Below, one piece after another: positions 22,608-32,291 of a stretch of DNA of 64,000 bases. Origin of the DNA: Fallopia convolvulus (lineage: Eukaryota > Streptophyta > Magnoliopsida > Caryophyllales > Polygonaceae); contig OZ024721.1 of the NCBI GenBank assembly GCA_964016875.1, forward strand, positions 8,313,001 to 8,377,000, written 5' to 3'. The notes under the pieces were generated by a model that searched no databases, was not told the origin of the DNA, and saw only the letters and a program-made list of their open reading frames with translations. The number at the start of each line of letters is the position of its first letter. Within the stretch, counting starts at the first letter, position 1. Made by a program: the position numbers and the translations under genes.

Positions 22608-23882
22608 CTAGGTGTCTTGCTGAAATTGCCCCACAGATTGATGCATAATAGTCATAATTTGGGTAAGAGCGCGGATCATTCCATCCGTTGATAGGGTCGG
22701 GGCTTGATTTGGTGCTTGAGGCTGAGGTTGAAAGTGAGGTCTAAAACCTGGAGGGCCGTTTGGAGGTAAAAATTGTTGATTTTGATTTCCATACCTCAAA
22801 TTGTGATGATCCTTCCAACCCGGATTGTATGTGGTCGAGTAAGGATCATATGCTGGTCTTTTTGGCCCATAGCCTCCAAGTGCATTGACTTCTTCCTCTT
22901 GAGTATGAAGAGTAGGACAAGAATTCGTCTTGTGGGTAGTGTCGGAGCAGAAACCGCAAGGCTTGACTTGTTGTTTTCCTTTTAACATGAATTGCCTGAA
23001 CATTGACTTCAACTCATTCACCTCTTCATGTAAAGTCGTAGCATCGATAGAATTGGCAGCCTTCATTGTAGCTCTTTTGTTGAATTGATGAGAGCCTTCA
23101 GATAGTTCATGGAAAAGATCAAAAGCTTCAGTAGGAGTCTTGTTCAGGATGTTTCCTCCACTAGTGGCATTAACAAGTCGGCGTTCTTCATCCAGTAAGC
23201 CTTCATGAAGGTACATAACAAGATCCATCTGAGAATAACCATGATAGAGGCAGCTTGAGATTAGCTTTTTGAACCTCTCAAAATACTCATAAAGCGATTC
23301 ATTCGTGAGCTGCTCAATGTTGCTAATGCTCTTCTTCAGACTCGAGAGCTTTGTGGGTGGAAAATATTTCTCGAGAAAAGCCTTCTTCAATGGCTCCCAA
23401 GTCTCAATACTGCCAGGAGCCAAATAATAGAGCCAGTCACTAGCTCTGTCTTTCAAAGAGAAAGAGAGAGCTCTCAACTTGATTTGATCATTAGTGACGC
23501 CTTTTGGTTTCATGCTAGTGTAGACAGCATGAAATTCCGCTAGATTTTTATTGGGATCTTCACTCGCCTTCCCATAGAATTGAGGAAGGAGGTGAATCAG
23601 TCCAGATTTCAATTCAAATTGGACACCATCAGGGAGCTCAGGTAGCTTCACCGCCAATGGTTGTTGGGCCAAATCAGGTGCAGTCAACTGTCTCAGTGTC
23701 TGAGCCATCTTTGCTATTTCAGGAATGATATCAGAGTCAGAAGAAGAAGAAGAAGAAGATGCTAGGTTGAACGGTAATTCTCGAGAAATCGCACGAGCTT
23801 GCCTGCGCAACCTAGAGATTGTTCTTTCAATTTCTGAATCAAACGCAACAAGAGATGGGTTAGTAGCACGTGTATGAACCAT
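22608..23882 (-). pseudogene. Inner Athila gag
   Basis: A 424-residue frame starts MVHTRATNPSLVAFDSEIER. The gag core is clear: FELKSGLIHLLPQFYGKASED, WLYYLAPGSI, FLEKYFPPTKLSSLKKSI, YEYFERFKKLISSC. A partial CCHC knuckle follows (CGFCSDTTHKTNSC). It ends at TAG (22608-22610), where relatives continue with Gln, and the frame then goes on in 22592-22383. Gag assembles the particle in which reverse transcription occurs. Confidence 0.92.
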
Positions 23883-23942
23883 GCAAGTGGTTCACACCCG
23901 AAAAAAAAATAAAAAGTAACACAAGATAAACACAAATAATTA

Positions 23943-23970
23943 GCCGAGTCCCCAACAACGGTGCCAAATT
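23943..23970 (-). promoter_or_regulatory. Inner element primer-binding site, tRNA-Asp type
   Basis: On the minus strand the bases next to the 5' LTR read tttggcaccgttgttgggga, a variant of the Athila tRNA-Asp primer site. Confidence 0.85.
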
Positions 23971-25357
23971 TGACGAGCACTTTTATGTCATGGTAAAAGC
24001 ACTGTCAAAGAAATATCCTAACTTCCGAGCCTAGGTATAGTGGAAGCAAGGGTCGAACCCGCAGGGACTCAGATTTCTTGTATTTATTTAATATTACTAA
24101 GTTAAGGGGGATTTTTATGGTTGCAAGCTAACAAACTAAGTAAATAAAACAAATTAAATAAAACAATTGAAGATTCAAATATAGAGAAAAGCTTCCAACT
24201 AGTTGCGTATCCATTGCATACATGAGTTTTGATCCTTGATTATTCTTATTTCGATTTCCCTTGACTAATCTATTGTGAATTTATGAAATTCAAGCTTAAG
24301 GTGGTTATTAATATACACCGTCTTTAACAACCTTTTAACCAATTAACCTAGAAAACCTTCTATGTCAAATGGATCATGCAAATAAGTTCAAAGCATTCAA
24401 TAGAAACAATAATCATGAATTCCACCGTCTATTCATGAAGTCTTGTGATTAAATTCTCCGCCTTTGATTAATCTTATTCCACCGTCTATAAGTTTAATCA
24501 AAGGATTCATCCATGAATAATCAAATTCCACCGTCTATTTAATTATTCTAGTTGTAATTCAACCTAGAAATAGAATAGGTGATCAAGCTATTATAATCCT
24601 AAGTGAATTTAATCAATTAAGCCCAGAGAGATTCAATCTAGTCAAGGCAAATAGAAATAATTCAAATCTCACAAACGATCATGCATACAACTTCAACTAA
24701 CTAGTTGGACATGGGAAAATTAGCTAGAAATTGACATTAAAGAAAAATCAAACTTACAAGAGTTAAATCTCTCTTCAATTGTGCAAAACTAGGGTTTGGT
24801 CTCCCACAAATCTCCAAATTGTAAACTAACATAAAAGCAAAAGTAATAGATAGCATAATCCCCTCAAAAAAAACCTAAGAAAAGTATTTATATGGCAACT
24901 AGAAATATCCAAAAACAATAACAAAGTCGGCCCATAAGATCACACAAAAGCCCGAGTCGGAGTCCCGCACACGTGCCAAAGCGCGGTTTGATGCAGCTAG
25001 AACGCGACCGCGCTACGCCGGGGTGCGCTACTCCGGGGTTGCCCACGATTCGCCCGCAGTATCTTCGCTCCTCCGACGGTGGCCAGCTCCTCAAAGCGCG
25101 GTTTGGGTTAATCTTCTTGTCTTGTTATTTTCTCTTCAATTCTTCTCTTCAATGCTCACCACATGTCCCGAGGTCCGGCTCTTAGCCACACACCAACCAT
25201 CGTCCACCTTCTAACCTACAATAGAGCACACAAAGGCGTAGATTCCGAACTAAACCGAACTAAAACCTAAACTACAACTTAAAGCGAAATTCTAGCTAAA
25301 CATGCATAAAACGGGAATAAAAACATGCTCTAACAACTACATCTATATGCTCTATCA
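23971..25357 (-). mobile_element. Inner element 5' LTR
   Basis: This 1387-bp LTR has the same termini as 11378-12735. It is longer because of a small duplicated aaataaaacaa stretch near 24140 and a short tandem duplication inside the GC-rich island (cgctacgccgggg / cgctactccgggg, about 25013-25040). Confidence 0.94.
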
Positions 25358-25362
25358 GTAAT

Positions 25363-25733
25363 GCTACCGGGTCGATATTAGGGTCGATTGGTACATTCGG
25401 AGGATCGGTACCGACCCTTGTGGGGTCGTAAACGAGTCTGGAATTGAGACAAGAGCTCGGAATAGGGAACTTACCTGGGTTGGGGTCGTTAACGACCCTG
25501 GGAGCATCGTTACCAAGGTATTTAGGTTCGGTAACGACCCTTTGTGGCTCGTTAACGATATGAGTCGTTGTTTCCTTATCAATTTCGGGACTCTTCTCCT
25601 TAGCTTGGATACGCTCTATTAGTGTCTTTCCACTCATAAGGTGTACGACTGCTTTTTGTCCCCTCGGGTTCTCCTCGGGTCGGCCCGGGAGTTGCCCTTA
25701 TGGTCTTGGAATCTGTGCTGCGAGGTTCCATAG
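25363..25733 (-). pseudogene. Outer Athila gag-protease linker, gag side
   Basis: This is the other half of the linker split by the inner element. The frame encodes repeated RVVNDP-, RVVTEP- and IVNEP-like words because the DNA carries many GTTAACGAC/GTAACGACC motifs (25405-25557). No known fold is visible. It shares its frame with the gag pieces. Confidence 0.7.
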
Positions 25734-27122
25734 CTAGGAGTCGACATTCTTCTTCCACATATCGAACTCTCCCCATCTTTTTATTTGGTTGTTAAGGTTG
25801 GATTGAACTTCGTTAACTTTGTTATGGACTCCGTTAATGCCTTTCTGTAACCCTTGTACCCATGATGGTGGCTCTTGGTAGCCTGGAGGTCGATACGATG
25901 CAGGTTGTCTATCCGGTGGAGGCGCTGCATAGTTGGAATTCTGATTTTGATTGCCCCGCGTTGGATAATTGTTTGACCTGTCAAAATTACTAGGTTGGTT
26001 CCTGTATAGGCCTCTCATATAATTCACCTCAGCATATGTCTCAGCAGCTCTTACCTGCTCTATGTTAGTGCAAGCAGAAGTAATATGGGCAGAAGAGCCA
26101 CATTCTTGACAAGGTTGAGAGGCTTTCAGAAAACTTACTTGTTTCTTCAGACGGTTGACCTCGTCTTGCAGAAATTGATTTTTGACATCGGGATCAACTT
26201 CGTCCTTGTTAGGCATGTAGAGACGCCTCTGAGGCTGGGATGATTGTTGGGTACCATACATAGCATCATAGTTAGAAAGCTTGTCCAGCAATTCCCATGT
26301 GGTTGTGGGATCCATCTCTATAAAACCGCATGTTGTATGCGTGTTGATGCGGTTCTTCGTTTCTGTATTTATCCCTTGGAAAAAGATTTCTTAGAGAACA
26401 TATAAAGGTTGCCCATGAGTAGGGCATTGTCTAAGCATCTCTTTAAACCTTTCCCATGTCTCTACAAAGGTCTCGTTAGGCAGTTGGTGATAGAAGGTGA
26501 TGCGTTTTCTCAACTCTGTTGTCTTGGCAGGAGGGAAAAACTTTGTAAGAAATTGATCATACAAAGCCTTCCAAGTCTTGATAGACTTAGGAGGTAAGCT
26601 CTCCAACTAGCTCAGGGCCTTTCCAGTAAGAGACCACCTAAAAGCTTTTAAAAGAACATATTCAAGTGAGATACCTTCAGCAACTATAGTGTCACATAAA
26701 TCAAGAAAGTTTCTAATATGTTCCATAGGGCACTCAGTAGGTTTCCCTTCAAACTGAGCCCTTTTAATCAAGGATATAAATTGGGATTTAATCTCAAATG
26801 TCTTCTCTATCTCTGGAAGCACAATTGCAGACTCCGACACCCTCAATTCTGGATGCATATATTGCTTGGCATTTCTCAGATAGGCATTCAGTTCTTCTTG
26901 TAAACGACCACTATTGATTCGTTCACGTTCAGCAGCGGCAACAGCGACATCTCTATCAGCTTGCAGCTCCTCCATCCGTTGTTGGAGGACTTCCATCTAT
27001 CGAGCCATCTCTTCAGGTGTAGCCATGGCTCGGTTTTCTCTTCGTCTACAGTGCAAGGTTCGTTCAGGTTCAGAATAATAATCGATGTTGTCAAATTCGA
27101 GCTTGCGACTTCTTGCTGGCAT
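25734..27122 (-). pseudogene. Outer Athila gag
   Basis: The frame opens at ATG 27122 (MPARSRKLEFDNIDYY). A coiled segment follows (MEVLQQRMEELQADRDV), then the retrotransposon gag core (FISLIKRAQFEGKP, FFPPAKTTELRKRITFYHQL), and a CCHC knuckle CQECGSSAHITSAC near 26100. It ends near SWVQGLQKGINGV. All pieces share one frame but are broken by stops at 26997 (TAG), 26607 (TAG, Trp in relatives), 26391 and 25734. Gag forms the virus-like particle in the cytoplasm. Confidence 0.88.
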
Positions 27123-27219
27123 ACGCTGAGAAAATAGACAAAGAAAAACAAAATTAAAAACAAAAACGGGGTCGGGCTATTCCCATACCAACAGATAAAC
27201 AAACAAACACTGTTGCTTC

Positions 27220-27242
27220 ATTCCCCGACAACGGCGCAAATT
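27220..27242 (-). promoter_or_regulatory. Outer element primer-binding site, tRNA-Asp type
   Basis: On the minus strand the bases next to the 5' LTR read tttgcgccgttgtcgggga. This is close to the tggcgccgttgccgggga complement of tRNA-Asp that characterises Athila-type elements. Confidence 0.85.
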
Positions 27243-28708
27243 TGTTGATAGGGTATTTACTTGACAACAAATAAATTTATAGTCAAGACCCCGCTGAGTA
27301 TAGCGAAGTCAGGATTGTTCCACGGGAAGCACGGTTGTTTGTCTATCAACTACTAAAAATAAGAAAAACAAGCAAAACAGGCAAAAACACCTACGACCAA
27401 CCTTGTTAACGACCTTGTCAGGGTCGTTAACGAACCTGAAAAAACCTACGAACACAGAAATAACGAACTAAACTCATGTTCGGTACCGAGGCAAGTGAAC
27501 TCGATAACGAATATTACGAAAGAAAATAAAAAACTAATTCAATAAGATAAAAGAATCTAGGACAAGGGTTACCACAACATAGCCATGCATATAAACTCAT
27601 AAGAAGATAAAGATCATGCCTTTAAAAGATAATTTTATCAACTTTCACTGATTAACAAGCAAATCAATCAACTCTCATAAATCAATTCACTCAATCACTT
27701 GTTTGGGATTTCGTTAACGAACAATATCAACATTCAAATTAACAACTTTCTCTCTCGATCAAGTTGAAAACTCAAATTACCTCGACTATCGTCTAAGCAT
27801 AAACATAACAAACAATCTAATAGATAAAAGGCATTCAAAACATCAACTTACTCATTCAAACATGCATAACTATGTCGGGTTTCAACCCCGACCCTAGATA
27901 AGAAAACTACTCACTACTCATAGTAATAAAGCTAACAACTTTAATAAAAGGAAACATTGAAAACAAAACCAAACTTACTTGCAATTAATACGAAAATATC
28001 GTCTTACAAACTCCTGTAGAATCCGAAAATAAAGAAAAACACCGATTAGAAATCCGACTAACGACCCTAATCCAGTCTCTCAATCGAACCAAGCTCGTTA
28101 TCCTCTTCTACTCGACTTCTCCTAAAACAAATCTGCCCCCCCCCCCCCCTTTAAGCTAGAAAGAAGGGTATTTATACTAAGAAACTATCTATTAAAAAGC
28201 CTAAAAGATAAAAACTTACCCTACTAAAAAGATAACAAGATAAAAGATATAAGATATAACAACCTATAAGTCGGCTAAGCCTCTACCGACAGGGAGCCCA
28301 CGTTAACGACCCCCGCACAGGGTCGGTAGAAATCACAAACTTCTCTCTGAAAAATTCTATCTCTTAGCCTCGTTAACGACCTTCACAGGATCGTTAACGA
28401 GCCTCTGTTTTGGCTTTTCTTCGACTTCTACTCAACTTAAACTCGAACTTTTACTTGATCTTCTTATGACATTTCTTCCTTATCTTCATGTTCTTCCAAC
28501 CTCCACCACAAGACCTTAACTCAGACCAAAAAGCGCTCCTTTCTGCTCAAAAACGTACAAAAAGAAACAAAATGGAGTAGCTTCCATACTTTTCACAAAA
28601 TATGCAAACTCATCCAAAAACACACAAAACTAACTCTAAAAACTACTAAAACTAAACTAAACAAACTAAGAAACACACTAAAAACTAGACTAAAAACACG
28701 AACATCAT
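27243..28708 (-). mobile_element. Outer element 5' LTR
   Basis: This 1466-bp partner of 4656-6126 has the same TGTTGATAGGG and ACGAACATCA ends. It drives minus-strand transcription. The tctta after it completes the target-site duplication. A long C-run (28136-28150) and GTTAACGACC hairpins (27405-27433, 28370-28402) are present. Confidence 0.95.
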
Positions 28709-28713
28709 CTTAC

Positions 28714-28927
28714 ATATGATATGGGGAGTGAAATATCGGGAGCAAATGATGAATTACAATTAAGAAGGAGTGCTCGCCATATGCAAGAAGTGAGAGAGCC
28801 CGAAGAAGATGATTTTGTGTCCGATAGTACCGGAGATGAGGGAGATGTTGATGAAGAGTTTGAGTTGAGTCGGACAAGGAGTATAATATTGAAGACTATG
28901 GAAATGAAGAGATGGAAGAGTAGTTAA
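28714..28927 (+). pseudogene. hAT transposase C-terminal exon, 3' part
   Basis: This segment continues in frame from 4655 once the 24-kb insertion and one TCTTA copy are removed. It encodes LQLRRSARHMQEV and then a strongly acidic tail (EPEEDD, GDEGDVDEEFE) ending at TAA. Acidic tails are common at the C-termini of these transposases. The reading is strengthened by the hAT-type terminal sequence 550 bases downstream at 29454-29478. Confidence 0.7.
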
Positions 28928-28959
28928 TACATGTATTTGATTATAACTTATTAGTTATT

Positions 28960-29155
28960 TGATACGCTATAATTATGCTAGCAGAATATATCAGGATATT
29001 AGAATAATTATGCTTTCCTTTTATTTAGATATTTCATTTTATTTTTATTAAGAGTATCTTTTTTATTTCAGCAACTAGGGTTTATCTAGATATCAGGGTT
29101 ATTATAAATATCCCTTTAGGTTGTTATTATACATCAATCAATCAATGAGACCAAT
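28960..29155 (+). mobile_element. Truncated LTR, same family as 49242-50556
   Basis: It starts TGATACGCTATAATTATGC and follows the LTRs at 49242 and 50218 closely through tttaggttgttattat, then homology stops. About the first 195 of ~335 bases are present. It lies in the 3' flank of the hAT transposase exon. Confidence 0.8.
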
Positions 29156-29478
29156 TAATTAATTTATCATTATTACTTTATTAGACTATATGAAGCTATG
29201 AACTATCTAGTATTTTGAGTTGATGAGATATTTTAGCATATGGATTTTATGGGATATTAATTATTAATTAGCATATGAAATTTATGGTATCTTATATCTT
29301 ATTTGAAATCATGATTTACCCATTTTTATATGAAGATTGGAGATTTTGAACGTAGGACATGTGTAAAATACAAGGAAATAATTAATATCGTCCAAATCTG
29401 CCTAGGTCCCGTCTAGCCGCCAAAGCACTAGGCCCCCACTCACCGCCTAACTCCCGCCTAGTGTTTTTTAGAACACTG
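29156..29478 (+). mobile_element. hAT transposon 3' terminal region
   Basis: Non-coding and AT-rich, then a GC-rich subterminal block of gcctag/ctaggc words (29399-29460), ending gttttttagaacactg. Reversed, this reads CAGTGTTCTAAAAAAC, the style of terminal repeat seen in plant hAT elements. The 8 bases after it (atgttgga) would be one target-site copy, but the left end is not in view. Confidence 0.6.
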
Positions 29479-29850
29479 ATGTTGGAATATATTATAATTA
29501 TGAGTATGGGACTAACGGATGGACATAGGTTGGTGGGATTTTTATGAACAATCCCATCAATATTGCTAATTTGCTATGCAGTTATGTTTTTGTTTGTAGG
29601 CTATAAATCTCCTGATTGAATTCAATCTTCTCTTTAATTATGTTTCGTTCTTTTGTATGCATTTGCTAGTTATGTTCATTTTATCTTGGTAGAGGAATAG
29701 TGTTAATAATGGCTCAAATGAGGTTAGATTAAGTCTGGAGAATAGTGTTCTTTTCGAGTTATTGGTTAATCAATCTTAGTTTACCTTCTTGTTTGGAATG
29801 AAGCTGTTTAAGTTTTCACGTGCTTTAATTCTTTCTATTGTAGAAAGTTC
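29479..29850 (+). other. Probable intron/upstream DNA of the B3 gene
   Basis: AT-rich sequence with no ORF of interest, ending in a pyrimidine-rich acceptor-like stretch. No earlier B3 exon was recognised. Confidence 0.4.
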
Positions 29851-30180
29851 AAGAGAAGTTCATTAAATATCTGGAAGGCAAAGTATGTGGATTAGTTCTA
29901 TTGAGTGGTCCCAGTGGTAACTCTTGAAATGTTAAGTTGAGTATGAATGACGATGAAATGTTTCGTGATGATGGTTGGGCTTTGTTTGTGAAAGATCACT
30001 CCATAGAATTCAATGACTCTTTTGTATTTAGATATGATGATGATTTGTATTTTTCTATACAAGTATTTAATCGATCAAATTTTATGTGAAAAAAAAGTGA
30101 CTTTTTATGCAAAGCATAGTGATTCTAGATTGAATAGTAGTAAAAGAGAAAGGGAGATAACTTATTCCTTCAAATACAGC
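29851..30180 (+). pseudogene. B3-domain (REM-like) gene exon, broken
   Basis: After a splice-acceptor-like ttctattgtag the frame reads VQEKFIKYLEGKVCGLVLLSGPSGNS, then a TGA (Trp in relatives). NVKLSMNDDEMFRDDGWALF and VKDHSIEFNDSFVFRY follow, then LYFSIQVFNRSNF. This is the DNA-contacting core of a plant B3 domain of the REM class, a nuclear transcription-factor fold. A one-base shift near 30088 lets CEKKVTFYAKHSDSR continue in the next frame. The preceding ~370 bases look like intron or promoter. I call it a pseudogene because of the stop and the shift. Confidence 0.82.
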
Positions 30181-30279
30181 TCATTTAGGTAACAGAAGGA
30201 AAACTAGAAGCATGTATTCTCTTGTCCAAATAGTATTTTTTTGTCAATTATAAAAAATGCTCTAAAACTCTAACTTGAG

Positions 30280-30562
30280 CAGGTTTTATTTGAGCGGGTT
30301 TGATTTGTTCGCGAACAAACTAAATGAGCTTTGGGTTAGCTTGTTTAGTTTGCTCGTAAACAAGATAAATGAGCGGGCTCGTCGAGCTCGTGCTCGTAAA
30401 CAAGTTAAACGAGCGGGCTCGCGAGCCATGCTCGAGCTCAACAAGCCTTAAACAAACCGAGCTCGAACAAAATTTTGGGCTCGAACCGAGCTCGAGCCTG
30501 AATAGGCCTTTTAATGATCGAGCCGAGTTTGAGCATTTGAAATCTCGACTCGACTCGGTTCG
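30280..30562. repeat. GAGCTCG-rich interspersed repeat
   Basis: A dense run of gagcgggctcg, cgagctcg and aacaagcc words ends near tcgattacatccctaa. Such 'gctcgagctcg ... ttacaccccta' blocks are common short plant transposon relics. No flanking duplication could be identified. The ORF across it is an artefact of the repeat. Confidence 0.6.
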
Positions 30563-31430
30563 ATTACATCCCTAATAGAGGGGTCATAAATGAGAAAAAA
30601 AAATTGTATTTTATAAGTAATATAGATATATTTGTCCTAAACAATAATTCTCGTGCATTTTGTATCCCGTCATGGAACGCAAGTGACTCTTTTTGTAAAA
30701 TCGAGTTACTCCCAGTGTATCCTACAGGTGACGAATGGGTGCACATAATGGACAGACCGATGTATCCACCTACCTTGATCGTCGTTTCACTTAAAAGGGC
30801 GAAAACGAGCCCAACCTAGTCTTCACAAGAGAGTTTTTTTTTTCTGAAGTAGGCTTTTTCATCATTTTAATTCAATATCTATGCTCGGGGAGAAAAGTAT
30901 TTCCGAGTATAGGCTGGCTTCTCAGGGTGGGAGTGAAATCGCTGGTGACACGAGAGAGTTACAATATACGTGGTATATATCAGCGACTCATATATTCCAT
31001 TTTAAATGCACAAGTCCATTTTTGCTTTTTTTAAATTCATTTAAGTCCATTTTTTATATTAAATTCATTAGGAAGGTATGTCGCTGCATTGTGCAGCGAC
31101 TCCCCATTTATTTTCTTCTTTTTTTTATAAAAAAAAAAGAGTTTCAAAAAAGTTTAGAAAATATACAAAAATCGGTTGTTTGATAAATATTAAATTTTTT
31201 AATTTAAATATAGAATAAAACAATTACTCAAAATAAATATGTTCTTCATAATATAAAGAAATTTAAAATTAAATGAAATGAAATATATATATATTATATT
31301 ATTGAAATTTAAAATTTACGTATATCTACAAATTAAATAAAGAAATTTAAAATTTAAGTTATTAAAATTGATATTTGTAAAAAAAAATTAAAGTTTAAAA
31401 TATCAAATTACTATTTTAAAATATTTTTTA
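30563..31430. other. Intergenic DNA without recognised gene
   Basis: Mostly AT-rich. It includes an 8-bp perfect stem with a 5-base loop (gtcgctgc attgt gcagcgac, about 31079-31099), with a related tcagcgact at 30978. No coding signal is seen. Confidence 0.5.
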
Positions 31431-31645
31431 TAATGAATGGGGCCCCGTTAAAAATTCGATAACCGACGTGGATTCTCCGCCTCGCTCCCCATGGGGATTA
31501 GACGGGGACGGGGCGAGAATGGGGCGTAATAGTTGGTCGGAGATGGGGACGAGGAATGCATCCCCCCCCTCCCGCCCTCATGTGCATCCCTAATCGTCAT
31601 CCTTGTCCTCGTTTAATTGAAAGTTATTTAAACGAGGATGACGAT
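31431..31645. repeat. GGGGA-rich repeat and adjoining inverted repeat
   Basis: 31485-31600 is rich in gacggggacggggcg-like words, the signature of a widespread small plant repeat ending tgcatccctaat. Next to it lies an inverted repeat (31607-31645), aatcgtcatcc ... tcgtttaa against ttaaacgaggatgacgatt, abutting the gypsy LTR. Confidence 0.55.
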
Positions 31646-32276
31646 TGATGCGACCTTGCCTAGGCTCGGACCCAGCTCCGACGGATCCGAGACGGCCTAG
31701 ACCTTGGAGACCCCCTTGGATTAGGACTTAGTCTCATTTATGTATTTATTATATTTATTATTTCTATTATTGTCATTTACATTCCGTCTTTACTATTTTA
31801 GGCGTGTGTTCTCTTATGCTTAAGAGACCGGCCCATTATGGTAGAATAAGGCCCATTAGGGTTTGTTGCACCTTTCCATTTATAGTTTTTACTATTGTTA
31901 GATTTATGGGTTTTTCGGATGTGGGCCTTGATTGCATGCTAGGCCCAATCCGATCCCCTTCTTTGTACCTAGGGTTTCGAGCTTGCTCTCTATATAAGAG
32001 GCACTCGGGACTCCTTTCAATCCACGTCCAAAATGAATTAAGCCAGAGCTTTGAGTCGAGTTCCTCCTCCCCTTTGTCCCGGGCGTCACCCTATTCTTTT
32101 CCCGACCACATATTCTCCTGGCCTACGTCAAACTAGGCCCCCTTCTCAATCCTTTCACTTCACCTCTCATCTCAAAGTCTAGGCTTCGGCCTCCAATCTA
32201 TCCGGTTACTATTTGTCGGAGAAGATCCGAACGTTTCGAGCCTAGATCCGCCCCTTGTGACCCTAGGGTCGCATCA
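31646..32276 (+). mobile_element. 5' LTR of GC-rich gypsy element
   Basis: It starts TGATGCGACC and ends GGGTCGCATCA, giving matched inverted ends of about ten bases. A primer site follows three bases later. A TATATAAG box lies at 31991-31998. No second copy was found in the window. Confidence 0.85.
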
Positions 32277-32278
32277 AT

Positions 32279-32291
32279 TGGTATCAGAGCG
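32279..32291 (+). promoter_or_regulatory. tRNA-Met primer-binding site
   Basis: ttggtatcagagc, complementary to the 3' end of initiator tRNA-Met, lies directly behind the LTR. A second similar string (ctggcatcagagcc) occurs at 32716-32729. Confidence 0.85.

Larger units (their letters stand above)
11378..25357 (-). mobile_element. Inner Athila-like retrotransposon
   Basis: LTRs at 11378-12735 and 23971-25357 share TGACGAGCAC and CTCTATCA ends. The flanking 5-mers are GTGAT (11373-11377) and GTAAT (25358-25362), one mismatch apart. The minus-strand gene order is gag, protease, RT, RNase H, integrase, then an Athila ORF1-type gene. It is inserted into the gag-protease linker of the outer element. 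Its frames are much less decayed than those of the outer element, but stops and frameshifts make it non-functional. A solo LTR of the same family sits in its integrase. Confidence 0.93.
4656..28708 (-). mobile_element. Outer Athila-like Ty3/gypsy retrotransposon (nest host)
   Basis: The element is bounded by LTRs at 4656-6126 and 27243-28708 and flanked by a perfect 5-bp duplication TCTTA (4651-4655, 28709-28713). Its internal genes lie on the minus strand in the order gag, protease, RT, RNase H, integrase. Its primer site resembles the tRNA-Asp site typical of Athila. It spans 24,053 bp, or about 10.1 kb without the inner insertion. Its frames carry several stops and frameshifts, so it is dead. 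No Athila ORF1/env-position gene is visible between integrase and 3' LTR. Confidence 0.93.

Noticed and set aside
30369..30575. Plus-strand ORF of 68 residues
   Set aside because: It is produced by the GAGCTCG repeat.
31081..31099. Short perfect stem as a transcription terminator
   Set aside because: Intrinsic terminators of this sort are not expected in a plant nuclear genome, and no gene ends here.
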